Shown here in pieces: positions 7,750 through 17,209 of a DNA stretch of 62,087 nucleotides (within the stretch, counting starts at the first letter, position 1; every line of letters starts with the position of its first letter). A program made the position numbers and the translations under genes. The DNA lies in the NCBI GenBank assembly GCA_040388605.1, contig JAZKBN010000017.1, positions 1-62,087 of the forward strand, given 5' to 3'. Below the pieces are notes generated by a model. That model was not told the origin of the DNA. It saw only the letters and a program-made list of their open reading frames with translations, and ran no database searches. Source of the DNA: JAZKBN01 sp040388605 (lineage in GTDB: Bacteria > Bacteroidota > Bacteroidia > Cytophagales > Flexibacteraceae).

Positions 7750-9708
7750 ATGAGCTCACTCGGTTCTCATCGGCACCTGAATAAAATCAGCGGTGCCGGA
7801 CTCCTAATCTCGCTTGGTATTATTTACGGCGATATTGGTACTTCCCCGCTTTACGTAATGAACGCCATCTTCGGCGAGCACCCTGTAAGCGACACGTTAA
7901 TTTACGGAAGCATAAGCTGTATAATTTGGACCCTGACTTTCCAGACAACAATTAAATACGTTTTACTTACCCTTAACGCAGATAACAACGGTGAAGGCGG
8001 TATTTTCAGCCTGTATGCACTTGTGCGCAGGCATGCCAAATGGTTGGTTATACCGGCAATAGCCGGCGGCGCTGCCCTGCTCGCCGACGGTATTATAACT
8101 CCGCCCATCACCATATCGGCAGCAATAGAAGGTTTGCACATTAAGTGGCCTGATATTCCAACCATTCCTATTGTAATAATTATTCTTACCCTGCTTTTCC
8201 TGGTGCAAAGTCTTGGGTCTGAAATTGTAGGCAAGGCGTTCGGCCCTTTTATGCTGGTCTGGTTCAGCATGATAGGTATTTTGGGCATCCGGATGATCGT
8301 AACTGATCCTATTATTCTTAAGGCCTTTAATCCTTATTATGCATATCAGCTGCTTGCAGAGTACCCGGGAGGGTTTTGGCTGCTCGGCGCAGTTTTCCTA
8401 TGCACTACCGGGGCAGAAGCTTTATATTCAGACTTAGGCCACTGCGGCAAAAGCAATATTCGCATCAGCTGGACATTTGTAAAAAGTACTCTTTTGCTCA
8501 ATTACCTGGGGCAGGGGGCCTACCTGCTCAGTAAAAAAAGCGGGGCCATGGCCACCGAGAATATTTTTTATGCACTTATGCCTGATTGGTTCCTTATCCC
8601 GGGAATCTGTATAGCAACAATTGCTGCAGTTATTGCCAGCCAGGCCCTTATAACGGGCTCCTTTACACTAATCAGCGAGGCTATCAGGCTTAACTTCTGG
8701 CCCAAGGTAAAGGTTGACTACCCCAGCGATGTTAAAGGTCAGCTATACGTACCCAGTATTAACAAGCTCCTGTTGCTTGGCTGCGTGGGCGTAGTTTTAT
8801 ACTTCCGCGAATCGCATAATATGGAAGCGGCTTATGGCCTGAGCATTACGCTCACCATGCTCATGACCACCATTATGCTGAGCTATTACCTGTATATAAA
8901 GAGATTCCCGGCTATTATTATTTACCTCTTTCTGACAGTTTACCTTACCATAGAAGGCTGCTTCCTGGTTGCAAACCTGCAAAAATTCGCTAATGGGGGT
9001 TGGGTATCTTTACTGATTGGGGCCATACTGGTAAGCATTATGTATATCTGGATGAAGGCCACCATAATTAAAATGCGCCTAACAGAATTTGTCGGCATAG
9101 GCGAGTATCTTGATGCCCTTCGGGAGCTGAGCGGCGACGAAACAGTACCTAAATATTCTACCAGTCTTGTTTTTTTAACCGGCGCTCAAAAAGCCCGTGA
9201 AATAGAATCAAAGGTTATTTATTCCATTTTCCAAAAAAGACCTAAGCGCGCCGATATATATTGGTTCATACATGTTGATACCGTAGATGAACCTTATACT
9301 GCTGAATACGAAGTAATTGAGCTGGTACCGCAGGATGTTATCCGCATTAATTTCAAGCTGGGCTTCAGGGTTGAACAACGTATAAACCTGTTCTTCCGGA
9401 AAGTGGTTAGTGACCTTGTGGCAAATAAGGAGGTAGATATTACCAGCCGTTACCACAGCCTGAGCCGTATGAGCATTACCGGCGATTTCCGATTCGTAGT
9501 TCTTGAAAGGTTTCTTAGCTTTGAAAACGACCTGCCCTTCTTTGAAAGAATAGTTATGCAAAGCTATTTCTTCATGAAAGAGTTCACCGGTTCAGAAATT
9601 AAGTGGTTCGGCTTAGACAGCAGCGCGGTAAAAGTTGAAAAAGTACCGCTGATTATTAAGCCCGTACAGGAAATTGCGCTCGTTCGTATAAACCGAGCGG
9701 AACATTAA
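7750..9708 (+). CDS. kup: KUP-family potassium transporter
   Basis: A 652-residue low-affinity K+/H+ symporter of the inner membrane. The family signature GIIYGDIGTSPLYV is near residues 23-36. About 12 membrane helices cover residues 20-455, followed by a soluble C-terminal domain of about 200 residues as in other KUP proteins. Conserved segments include GEGGIFSLYALVRR and TTGAEALYSDLGH. The next gene begins one base after this stop, so they form a transcription unit. The divergent response regulator could be its controller, but nothing in the sequence shows that. Confidence 0.95.
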   Translation: MSSLGSHRHLNKISGAGLLISLGIIYGDIGTSPLYVMNAIFGEHPVSDTLIYGSISCIIWTLTFQTTIKYVLLTLNADNNGEGGIFSLYALVRRHAKWLVIPAIAGGAALLADGIITPPITISAAIEGLHIKWPDIPTIPIVIIILTLLFLVQSLGSEIVGKAFGPFMLVWFSMIGILGIRMIVTDPIILKAFNPYYAYQLLAEYPGGFWLLGAVFLCTTGAEALYSDLGHCGKSNIRISWTFVKSTLLLNYLGQGAYLLSKKSGAMATENIFYALMPDWFLIPGICIATIAAVIASQALITGSFTLISEAIRLNFWPKVKVDYPSDVKGQLYVPSINKLLLLGCVGVVLYFRESHNMEAAYGLSITLTMLMTTIMLSYYLYIKRFPAIIIYLFLTVYLTIEGCFLVANLQKFANGGWVSLLIGAILVSIMYIWMKATIIKMRLTEFVGIGEYLDALRELSGDETVPKYSTSLVFLTGAQKAREIESKVIYSIFQKRPKRADIYWFIHVDTVDEPYTAEYEVIELVPQDVIRINFKLGFRVEQRINLFFRKVVSDLVANKEVDITSRYHSLSRMSITGDFRFVVLERFLSFENDLPFFERIVMQSYFFMKEFTGSEIKWFGLDSSAVKVEKVPLIIKPVQEIALVRINRAEH

Positions 9709-9709
9709 T

Positions 9710-10408
9710 ATGGAAAAACCCAGCGGCGCCTCACTGGCATATATTTATTCCGAAGGCTTATACCTTGTAAAGCAAGATTTTCAGCAAACCCCTGAACCTG
9801 ACGCTCATGCAAGCCCCGGAATTAATACTAAACAGCCAACAGAAACAGTTGACTTTTTGCCTTCTTCCGGGAATTTACTGCCCGGGAAAGCTAAAGAAAA
9901 AACAGATGGCGAAGATATTAGCCGGCTTTCAGCTTTGGCCAATGAAAGCCAAATTAAAACAATATTGCCTGCAACCCCTGCCTTACCGGTAATGAAGCCC
10001 GCAATGAACGCATCAGAACAGGCAAAAGTAGCTGCTCCACCTGCAAAACTTAATTATTCAGGAGAATATCTTAAAAAAGTACTGGTTATTACCCCCGGCC
10101 TATTAACAGAAAGCGATACAGAGTTTCTATATAAAATTTTGGCGGCAGTAAAGCTTGCCCCGGCAGATATTGCCTTAGCATCTTTATCCGACAATGCAGG
10201 CATAAGTGCCGAAGCAATGGTTTTTAATTTAAAACCCGCCTCCCTGCTTACTTTCGGCTTAGCTGCCCTGCCAATGGTGAAAGCCAAATATGTACCTTTT
10301 GAATTCGGTAATGCCAATACCTTGCAGGCAGATGGTGTTGACTTAATTTCCGGCGACCAAGCCTTAAAGAGGAAGCTTTGGGAAGCATTGAAAACGATAT
10401 TCGCTTAA
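9710..10408 (+). CDS. Uncharacterised protein with possible HolD (psi)-like C-terminal domain
   Basis: A 232-residue protein, not confidently recognised. Residues 1-105 are Pro/Ala/Thr/Glu-rich and look disordered. Residues 115-232 form a compact alpha/beta domain: LKKVLVITPG, a helix LYKILAAVKLAPADIALA, LLTFGLAALP and a final LKRKLWEALKTIF. The order of these elements (helix, paired strands, L-x-FG, then DxxLKxxLWxxL at the end) is like DNA polymerase III psi (HolD), a small protein of the uracil-glycosylase fold whose N-terminus binds chi. That link is my inference. It starts one base after the kup stop. Confidence 0.45.
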   Translation: MEKPSGASLAYIYSEGLYLVKQDFQQTPEPDAHASPGINTKQPTETVDFLPSSGNLLPGKAKEKTDGEDISRLSALANESQIKTILPATPALPVMKPAMNASEQAKVAAPPAKLNYSGEYLKKVLVITPGLLTESDTEFLYKILAAVKLAPADIALASLSDNAGISAEAMVFNLKPASLLTFGLAALPMVKAKYVPFEFGNANTLQADGVDLISGDQALKRKLWEALKTIFA

Positions 10409-10548
10409 AGCCCGGCATTGGTAATAGGTTCAGGCCAATAATGGAATCTCTAAATCTGAGGCAGCAACCGGCCACTTTAAAGCTGAAAATTAACAGCTAC
10501 TTAACAAGCCGAAAAACCCGGCACATAACTTAAAAGAATATAATTCAT

Positions 10549-10556
10549 TACTTTTG
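10549..10556 (+). promoter_or_regulatory. -7 promoter element of the PorV-like gene
   Basis: TACTTTTG matches the Bacteroidetes TAnnTTTG element 37 nt before the TTG start of the next gene. A matching -33 TTG is not evident. Confidence 0.4.
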
Positions 10557-10592
10557 CAAAGTAAAGAACAGTAGGGCTAACCTACACCTGAT

Positions 10593-11660
10593 TTGAAGCA
10601 CCTGCAAGCTCTGAAACCACATATCTTTTTTCTCGTAGCAGCCTTAGCCTGCATTTGTACCTGCAACCAATCGCAAGCCCAAATTTTTCCGAATCTTGGG
10701 GGTCAAAGGGTTGGTATATCTGCATTTACATTTCTTAAGAACGATTTGAGCCCAAGGTCAATAGGCATGGGTGGTGCACACGTTTCCGCTTCATCTGATT
10801 CTGCTTTTGCTGATGGCTATGCCGTTGCAAATAACCCGGCCCTTGCCGCTGAATTTCGCACACTGAATGTTACCGCATCTAACCTGGTTTATGCAGGCGG
10901 TGTTTATCATACATTTCTTTCGGTGGCAGTGCCCGTTAAAAACCGCACTACATGGACATTTTCAGCAAACAGCCTGAATACACCGGCCCAAACATTAAGA
11001 ACTGAGTTGCAGCCTGAAGGCAACGGCCAGTCTTTTACCGCAAATTCTTTTGCGGCAGGGGCAGGTTATTCCCGCGCGCTTTCAGATATGTTCAGCTTTG
11101 GCATTAACCTGAAGCTGATTCGTGAGCAATTGGCTGAATACAGCGCAACAGCTGCAGGGGTAGATTTGGGTTTCCTCTATAAAACAGATTTCAGGAACCT
11201 GCGCTTTGCTGCGGCTCTGCAAAACTTTGGCATTAACAGTACCCTGAGCGGCAGCGGTCGCCCGGTATATATTACCCAGGACGGTACATCGGCGCAGGTA
11301 GAGAGCTTTTCAAGCGCTACCCTGTTTAAGATGGGCGTTAGTATAGATGCCTATACCAATGGTCCGCATTTAATTACTGCAACGGTTCAACTGAACCACC
11401 CGAACGACAATGCAGAGAACATTCGCCTGGGCGCTGAGTATGCCTTTAAAAAAGCGCTGTTCCTGCGTGCCGGATGGCGGGTTAATGTCGACGGGCAAAA
11501 TATCCCTTCAGGCGGAATCGGCTTACGTACACACGCAGGAAGACATGATTTAAGGATAGATTACGCTGCACAGCCCACAACCTACTTAGGGCTGTTCCAC
11601 AGCGTAGGCATAAGCTTCAACCTGGTGAAAGAAGCTAGCGCAGAAGAGCAGCACCAATAA
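10593..11660 (+). CDS. PorV/PorQ-family outer-membrane beta-barrel protein
   Basis: A 355-residue outer-membrane protein of the PorV/PorQ group, FadL-like barrels associated with the type IX secretion system. The signal peptide covers about residues 1-29 (ends QSQAQ). The conserved N-terminal region follows: QRVGISAFTFLKNDLSPRS, then IGMGGAHVSASSD and ANNPALAAEF. The rest is made of alternating strands ending in VGISFNLVKE. PorV shuttles cargo and PorQ presents it at the outer membrane; which one this is cannot be decided by eye. The start is TTG, directly followed by the signal peptide. T9SS cargo proteins occur in this window at 30-34 kb. Confidence 0.7.
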   Translation: MKHLQALKPHIFFLVAALACICTCNQSQAQIFPNLGGQRVGISAFTFLKNDLSPRSIGMGGAHVSASSDSAFADGYAVANNPALAAEFRTLNVTASNLVYAGGVYHTFLSVAVPVKNRTTWTFSANSLNTPAQTLRTELQPEGNGQSFTANSFAAGAGYSRALSDMFSFGINLKLIREQLAEYSATAAGVDLGFLYKTDFRNLRFAAALQNFGINSTLSGSGRPVYITQDGTSAQVESFSSATLFKMGVSIDAYTNGPHLITATVQLNHPNDNAENIRLGAEYAFKKALFLRAGWRVNVDGQNIPSGGIGLRTHAGRHDLRIDYAAQPTTYLGLFHSVGISFNLVKEASAEEQHQ

Positions 11661-11784
11661 CCGGGAACATTCCAGGGTACTTAATATGCAGCCGGCAGCT
11701 TAAAGTATTCCTATAAGTTAATTAAACAATTAATACTGATAACACGCTTTAATGCAGTGTTTTTCTGACATATACACAAATAGC

Positions 11785-13074
11785 ATGAACCTTTACCTGA
11801 AGCAGTTTTTCAGCATTTCAGCATCTGTACTCTGTATGGCTGTATTCATGCTGCTTAGCTCATGCGATAATTTTTTCGGTAAAAAAACCAAGGCTGACTT
11901 TTTGCCGATACCTGATTACAGCAGCAGGCCTGTTGCATACGTACCCATTAAGCCGGATATTAAAGCCACCCCGGCATTTACCAACCCAACCCATATTTCC
12001 CTCGGTTTTGATAACCTGGTTTATGTTGTAGACAGCTCTTTAGGCATTTACAGCTTCGACCAAAGCGGGCGACAGCTTGCTTTAAAATCTATTCCCGGTG
12101 TAACTTATTGCGTACAGGATCGTAACCTGGATTTACTGGTTCTTACAAAGTTTGACACAACAACGGGCAGCACCCCTCAATTGCTAAACACCATTTGCAG
12201 GTACGATTTAAAAGATACCCTTGCCGATAACACTACTACCCTGCTCAGCCTGAATTATGCGCACCTGGTACATCGCATGGTTTACCCGGTTTTCACACGT
12301 GAAACCCAGCGTTTCCAGGTACCTGATGAATTGAAGCAAATAAGCCTGAATGCCATTGGCATATTATCAGGTAACAGGTATTATGTTACCTGCTCCGGCC
12401 CCGAAAGGCAGGCATTTAACTATACATACCCTAATAACTGCATTATGATATGTAATGCCCCCAAACAGGAAAACAACCGTGGTTCCTGGAGCCCTTTGGC
12501 TGTTACTGCTGATAATGGTACCTATGGAACTGATTATTTTAATCAGCCTTTTGCCATTGCCACAACCATAAACCCTCCCCAGAGCCTTACGCTTGAATTG
12601 CAGGCAAAAGACGATTTCATTTTCACATCGCTTGATCAAAATTCACAGTTAAGGGTTCAATATATACAGGCGGTAAAATCAGGCGAAGGCTTTATTAACT
12701 ATTCGCTTAAACCATTGGTAGTTGGCGATTACTCAGTCGCAAACGGCTTTTTATATACATCTAATAAATTCGTAAGGCCTTTATCCATAGCCATGGCCGG
12801 CGATAATTCCCGATATATTTTTGTGGCAGATTATGCTAAAGACAGCCTTTTCCAATTCACAATTGACGGACTAGAAGGCGTAAAGCCTAATGCCATAAGC
12901 GATCCTAAGCTTATTAAAGTGAGCTTCGGCAGCAATGAGAAAGATAAAGGAACGGCTGATTTTCATAAATTGCGCAGCGTTGCCTATGCTGAGAAAATTC
13001 TTTGGCTTGCCGATGAAGGGCCTGATAAAGTAAAGCGCATTACCCGCTGGAAACTTACTACCGATTTTAACTAA
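11785..13074 (+). CDS. Lipoprotein with NHL/beta-propeller-like repeats
   Basis: A 429-residue exported lipoprotein. The lipobox LLSSC follows a hydrophobic stretch. I take MNLYLKQF (11785) as start because it places a normal lipoprotein signal at the N-terminus; an upstream ATG at 11752 would add 11 residues. The body has propeller-like strand patterns such as FDNLVYVVDSSLGIYSFDQSG and NSRYIFVADYAKDSLFQF. No catalytic residues are evident. It follows the PorV-like gene by about 125 nt in the same direction. Function unknown, probably a cell-surface or periplasmic binding protein. Confidence 0.65.
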   Translation: MNLYLKQFFSISASVLCMAVFMLLSSCDNFFGKKTKADFLPIPDYSSRPVAYVPIKPDIKATPAFTNPTHISLGFDNLVYVVDSSLGIYSFDQSGRQLALKSIPGVTYCVQDRNLDLLVLTKFDTTTGSTPQLLNTICRYDLKDTLADNTTTLLSLNYAHLVHRMVYPVFTRETQRFQVPDELKQISLNAIGILSGNRYYVTCSGPERQAFNYTYPNNCIMICNAPKQENNRGSWSPLAVTADNGTYGTDYFNQPFAIATTINPPQSLTLELQAKDDFIFTSLDQNSQLRVQYIQAVKSGEGFINYSLKPLVVGDYSVANGFLYTSNKFVRPLSIAMAGDNSRYIFVADYAKDSLFQFTIDGLEGVKPNAISDPKLIKVSFGSNEKDKGTADFHKLRSVAYAEKILWLADEGPDKVKRITRWKLTTDFN

Positions 13075-13197
13075 GCCGCAAAGCAGCTGTTTTAAGTATA
13101 ATTCCTGTTGCTTTTTACGCATTTTAAGCGTAAATTATATTATTAAGCCTGACGTGTTTTTAAACAAGCATGCCTGCTTCAGAATTAATACAGGTAT

Positions 13198-15723
13198 ATG
13201 CAACTTGAATTCAATTCGGTTTCAACTGAAACTGCCCAGCCCGAAACAAGGTTTGCTGATGTAATTCTGCCATTACCGCTACCTGCTCTTTTTACTTACC
13301 GCGTTCCGGCAGATATGAACGCCGAGGTACAGGTTGGCAGTAGGGTTATTGTGCAATTCGGGAAAAAGAAGGTAATGACGGCCGTAATTGCCGGTCTGCA
13401 TACTGTTCCGCCCAAAGAATACCAAGCCAAATACATTCTTGAGCTGCTCGATACTGAGCCTACTGTAACGCCTATACAGCTTCGCCTGTTCGGGTGGATG
13501 GCTGAATATTATCTTTGCGCAGTAGGCGATGTAATGAATGCCGCCCTGCCATCGGGCCTGAAACTCAGCAGTGAATCGCGCATACAATTCAACCCCGATT
13601 TTGACATAGACCTGTATTATGACACCCTTGAGCCCGATGAAAAAAAGCTGATTGATGCCCTTCAGCAAGCTGATTCATTACTCTACGATGAGGCTGCAGA
13701 TACAGCAGGGGTTAAAAATATCTACAAGCTTTTAAAGCAGCTTATTGGCAAAAGGGCCATCATACTTTTTGAGCAGGTAAAGGAAAAGTACAAACCCAAG
13801 GTAATCAAAAAAGTACGCCTGTACGATGAATTTTTCAGTTCAGAGGCTCGGCTGAACCAACTGTTTACCCAATTGGAGCGTTCGCCAAAGCAGGTTGCCA
13901 TGCTCATGACCTACCTGCAAAAAGTACCCGTTTTCAATAACCCGGACCTCAATGCAAAAGGACTTGAGAAAAACACAATCCTTGGTGAAGAAAAGGCAAA
14001 CAGGGCTGTATTGAGCGCCTTGGTTACTAAACGCGTTTTCGAAGAGTTTACAGAACAGATAAGCCGGTTTGAGGATATTGCAGCAGATGAAAATGCTGAA
14101 ATAATATTATCGGAACCTCAGGAAAGAGTAAGGCGGAACATTACAGAGATTTTTGAAAGCAAAGATGTAGCCCTGCTGCATGGCATTACCGGCAGCGGGA
14201 AAACAGAAATCTACATTCAGCTGATTCAGCAGGTGCTTGACGGGGGCAGCCAGGTTTTGTTCCTTTTACCGGAAATTGCCCTTACCACACAAATTGTAAG
14301 CAGGCTGCGTAAAGTTTTTGGCAGCAAAATGGGCGTTTACCACAGCCGTTTCAGCGATAACGAACGTGTTGAAGTTTACCGCGGAGTAAGAAACGGCACC
14401 TATAATTTCGTGGTCGGCGTTCGCTCAGCTATTTTCCTGCCCTTTGATAACCTGGGCCTCATCATAGTTGATGAAGAGCATGAAACCAGCTATAAGCAAG
14501 CCGACCCGGCACCTCGTTACAATGCCCGCGATATGGCTGTAGTGCTCAACAGCTTCCACCAGGGTAAGCTTTTGCTGGGTTCTGCCACACCAAGCATTGA
14601 AACCTATTTCCATGCAAGCAGCGGCCGTTGGGGTTTGGCAGAATTAAGCAGCAGGTTTGGCAATGCCCCCTTACCAGATATAAAACTGGTAGATCTTAAG
14701 GCTGAGCGCAATGCCAAAACAATGAAGAATAATTTTTCTTCAACCCTGCTTGATGCCCTAGAGCAAAATGCACGCGATAATAAGCAAAGCATATTATTTC
14801 AAAACAGGCGAGGTTATTCACCTTATATGAATTGCCTTGATTGCGGCTGGATTCCCAAGTGCATAAACTGCGATGTAAGCTTAACATATCACATGGCTGC
14901 CCATGAGCTGCGCTGCCATTATTGCGGGCATTATGAGGCTCCGCCTTCTAATTGCAGGGCATGCGGCAGAACCAGGTTAAAAACGGTAGGTTTCGGCACC
15001 GAAAAAATTGAGGAGGAGTTGCAGCTTTTGATGCCCGATCTCAGGATTCAGCGCATGGACCTCGACAGCACCCGAAAAAAGCACAGCTTCCAGGATATTA
15101 TCAGCGATTTTGAAACAGGCAAAACAGATGTTTTGGTAGGTACCCAAATGGTGAGCAAGGGTCTCGATTTTGATAATGTAACCCTGGTGGGCATTTTTGA
15201 TGTTGACCGCATGATTCATTTTCCCGATTTCAGGAGCCATGAGCGTACTTTTCAGCTGCTTACCCAGGTAAGCGGCCGGGCCGGGCGCAGGAAATCGCAG
15301 GGAAGAGTGCTTATTCAAACCGGCAATATTGAGCACAACCTGCTGAAAAAAGTATTGAACCATGATTATGCAGGCCTGTATGAGGAAGAAATTGCCGAAC
15401 GGAAGAAGTTTTATTACCCGCCCTTTTCACGTTTAATCAGGCTTTCAATAAAGCATGAAGATGAAATCAGCTGCCACAGCGGCGCTAATAAGCTGGCAGA
15501 TAAGCTAAAGGCGCAACTGACTGTAAGAAGCGTGCTCGGACCCGAAACACCCCTGATTTCAAGAATCAGGAACCTGCATTTGCAGGAGATAATGATAAAA
15601 ATAGACAGGGAAAGCGGCGGTTTAAAAGGCGCCAAGCAAATTATTGTATCGGCAATTGCTGCCCTTACAGCGGAAAAAGAATTCAGGGCGCTACAGGTAA
15701 TTCCTGATGTTGACCCCTTATAG
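13198..15723 (+). CDS. priA: Primosomal replication protein N' (helicase PriA)
   Basis: An 841-residue DNA helicase that restarts stalled replication forks by loading DnaB at branched DNA. The N-terminal 3'-end-binding domain (about 20-120) starts with ADVILPLPLPALFTYRVP. The helicase core has Walker A GITGSGKTEIYIQL (near 330), DEEH (near 423) and the later motifs VSGRAGR. The zinc-binding insertion (about 544-590) has CLDCGWIPKCINC and CHYCG/CRACG, giving the eight cysteines expected. Length is typical. It stands alone, preceded by about 120 nt without signals. Confidence 0.96.
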   Translation: MQLEFNSVSTETAQPETRFADVILPLPLPALFTYRVPADMNAEVQVGSRVIVQFGKKKVMTAVIAGLHTVPPKEYQAKYILELLDTEPTVTPIQLRLFGWMAEYYLCAVGDVMNAALPSGLKLSSESRIQFNPDFDIDLYYDTLEPDEKKLIDALQQADSLLYDEAADTAGVKNIYKLLKQLIGKRAIILFEQVKEKYKPKVIKKVRLYDEFFSSEARLNQLFTQLERSPKQVAMLMTYLQKVPVFNNPDLNAKGLEKNTILGEEKANRAVLSALVTKRVFEEFTEQISRFEDIAADENAEIILSEPQERVRRNITEIFESKDVALLHGITGSGKTEIYIQLIQQVLDGGSQVLFLLPEIALTTQIVSRLRKVFGSKMGVYHSRFSDNERVEVYRGVRNGTYNFVVGVRSAIFLPFDNLGLIIVDEEHETSYKQADPAPRYNARDMAVVLNSFHQGKLLLGSATPSIETYFHASSGRWGLAELSSRFGNAPLPDIKLVDLKAERNAKTMKNNFSSTLLDALEQNARDNKQSILFQNRRGYSPYMNCLDCGWIPKCINCDVSLTYHMAAHELRCHYCGHYEAPPSNCRACGRTRLKTVGFGTEKIEEELQLLMPDLRIQRMDLDSTRKKHSFQDIISDFETGKTDVLVGTQMVSKGLDFDNVTLVGIFDVDRMIHFPDFRSHERTFQLLTQVSGRAGRRKSQGRVLIQTGNIEHNLLKKVLNHDYAGLYEEEIAERKKFYYPPFSRLIRLSIKHEDEISCHSGANKLADKLKAQLTVRSVLGPETPLISRIRNLHLQEIMIKIDRESGGLKGAKQIIVSAIAALTAEKEFRALQVIPDVDPL

Positions 15724-15839
15724 AATGGGTGTATAAATGAAGGTTCGGGATTGGTTTTTATGCTTAAACTGCTAATTTGAATTAACAATTTAAGGGGATT
15801 GAATTCCACGCTTTTTCGGGGAAGTCTATATGTTGGTAT

Positions 15840-15847
15840 TACTTTTG
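15840..15847 (+). promoter_or_regulatory. -7 promoter element of the Cbp1-like gene
   Basis: TACTTTTG matches TAnnTTTG about 100 nt upstream of the ATG at 15949. A -33 partner at the usual spacing is not clear. Confidence 0.35.
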
Positions 15848-15948
15848 TACAAAAGGCATTAAGGCCGCTATGGCAACGAACGAAAAGCCGAAAGGCATAT
15901 ATTTAATAAAAAAAGGATAATAAAACCATCCGATAATAACCTAACATC

Positions 15949-16842
15949 ATGAGAACAATTGCCCGTTATGCGCTTTATGCGTTTTTCCCTGCCTTATTAA
16001 TGACAGGCTGTAACAGCGATCCGACCGAGGAATGCAAGCAGCTTCAACAAGAAAATGCAATTCTGCGCGAAGCCACACAGAGCCGCGATCAGCAGATTGA
16101 TGAAGTAACAAAGGCCATGAACGATGTCGAGAATAACCTTGCCGGCATTGAGCAAAACCAAACAGCATTGGGCGACCTTAAAGGTGACCGCAAGGCAGCA
16201 AGCCAAAAAGAAAAAATCCAGACGCATATCGACGGCATCAGGGCTTATATAAAAGACAACCAGGAGAAAATAAGCCAGCTTGAAGATAAGTACAACAAGA
16301 GCAAATCTAAATCTGCTTCAATGCAAAGGCTTATTGCCCGTCTTCGCCATACCATAAAACGTAAAGAAGCAGAGATAGACAGCCTGTTTACAGCCAATAA
16401 CCTGCTTACCACCCGTGTAGGTGAGCTTGAAGGCGCTGTAAGCGAACGCGATGCTCAAATAGCCGACAAATCAAGCCAATTGGAAAACAAAACCAACGAA
16501 GCCAAGCAACTGGAAACAGAAAAATATACCGGCTGGTATGTATCAGGTTCGGCCAAGCAATTGGAAGAATGGAAAGTAATTGAACGTAAAGGCGGTATCT
16601 TAGGCTTAGGCAAAACAGGTAAGGTTCAGCCTAATGCCGACCTCACCAAGTTCAAATCTGTTGACCAACGCACCACTACCGAGGTTGACTTAGGTGAAAC
16701 CAAGAAATTCACCCTGCTCACTACCCACCCTACCGAAAGCTGGACTTGGGCGCAGAACGGCAAAAGGCAATCTTTACGCATAACAGACCCTACTAAGTTC
16801 TGGAGCGTAAGCAAATACCTGGTTGTTCAAACCAACAACTAA
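15949..16842 (+). CDS. Coiled-coil lipoprotein, Cbp1-like
   Basis: A 297-residue lipoprotein (lipobox MTGC near residue 21). Residues 25-190 are almost entirely charged heptad coiled coil (ECKQLQQENAILREATQS onward). A small conserved C-terminal domain follows: GWYVSGSAKQLEEWKVIERK, GILGLGKTGKVQPN, then FTLLTTHPTESW. This C-terminal pattern is common in Bacteroidetes and, from memory, such proteins are annotated as Cbp1-family collagen-binding adhesins; I treat that name as a family label, not as a demonstrated activity here. It has its own terminator. Confidence 0.65.
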   Translation: MRTIARYALYAFFPALLMTGCNSDPTEECKQLQQENAILREATQSRDQQIDEVTKAMNDVENNLAGIEQNQTALGDLKGDRKAASQKEKIQTHIDGIRAYIKDNQEKISQLEDKYNKSKSKSASMQRLIARLRHTIKRKEAEIDSLFTANNLLTTRVGELEGAVSERDAQIADKSSQLENKTNEAKQLETEKYTGWYVSGSAKQLEEWKVIERKGGILGLGKTGKVQPNADLTKFKSVDQRTTTEVDLGETKKFTLLTTHPTESWTWAQNGKRQSLRITDPTKFWSVSKYLVVQTNN

Positions 16843-16868
16843 TACCTTAACCATCAGGTTAACCAAGA

Positions 16869-16896
16869 GCCTGCATCTTTTGATGCGGGCTTTTTT
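16869..16896 (+). terminator. Terminator of the Cbp1-like gene
   Basis: GCCTGCATC (16869-16877) pairs with GATGCGGGC (16882-16890, one G-U) and is followed by six T. It starts 26 nt after the stop. Confidence 0.85.
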
Positions 16897-17150
16897 GTGC
16901 CCATTGGTTTGCAGATAAAACAGTTAATTCAGATTAGCCAATGATAATAACTCACAGGCACATTTACCTGTATAAGGTTAATTGGTTTTACTGCAGGGTG
17001 TATGGCGTTTTTCTCTTCGTGTTTACAATGTAAGCATCTTGAAAATCAACAACAATTTTGTACAACCCTTAAAAGTACGCTTAGATAATTCTTCCGGCTG
17101 AACAATAGAAAAGGCAAAATTGAACAAGTTGCCTGAAGCCATTAAAAAGC

Positions 17151-17180
17151 AAAACCCGGCCCATTACGGAACCGGGTTTT
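17151..17180 (-). terminator. Terminator of the sigma/anti-sigma operon
   Basis: AAAACCCGG (17151-17159) pairs with CCGGGTTTT (17172-17180). The stem ends in A on one side and T on the other, so it can act in both directions. It lies 30 nt past the anti-sigma stop. Confidence 0.75.
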
Positions 17181-17209
17181 TCATTGGTTTAGGGGTATTG
17201 TTTTACGGA

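Larger units (their letters stand above)
16843..17209. other. Intergenic stretch with two terminators
   Basis: This 367-bp stretch lies between convergent genes. It contains the terminator of the Cbp1-like gene (16869-16896) and the hairpin serving the anti-sigma gene (17151-17180). Nothing else convincing is visible between them. Confidence 0.6.
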
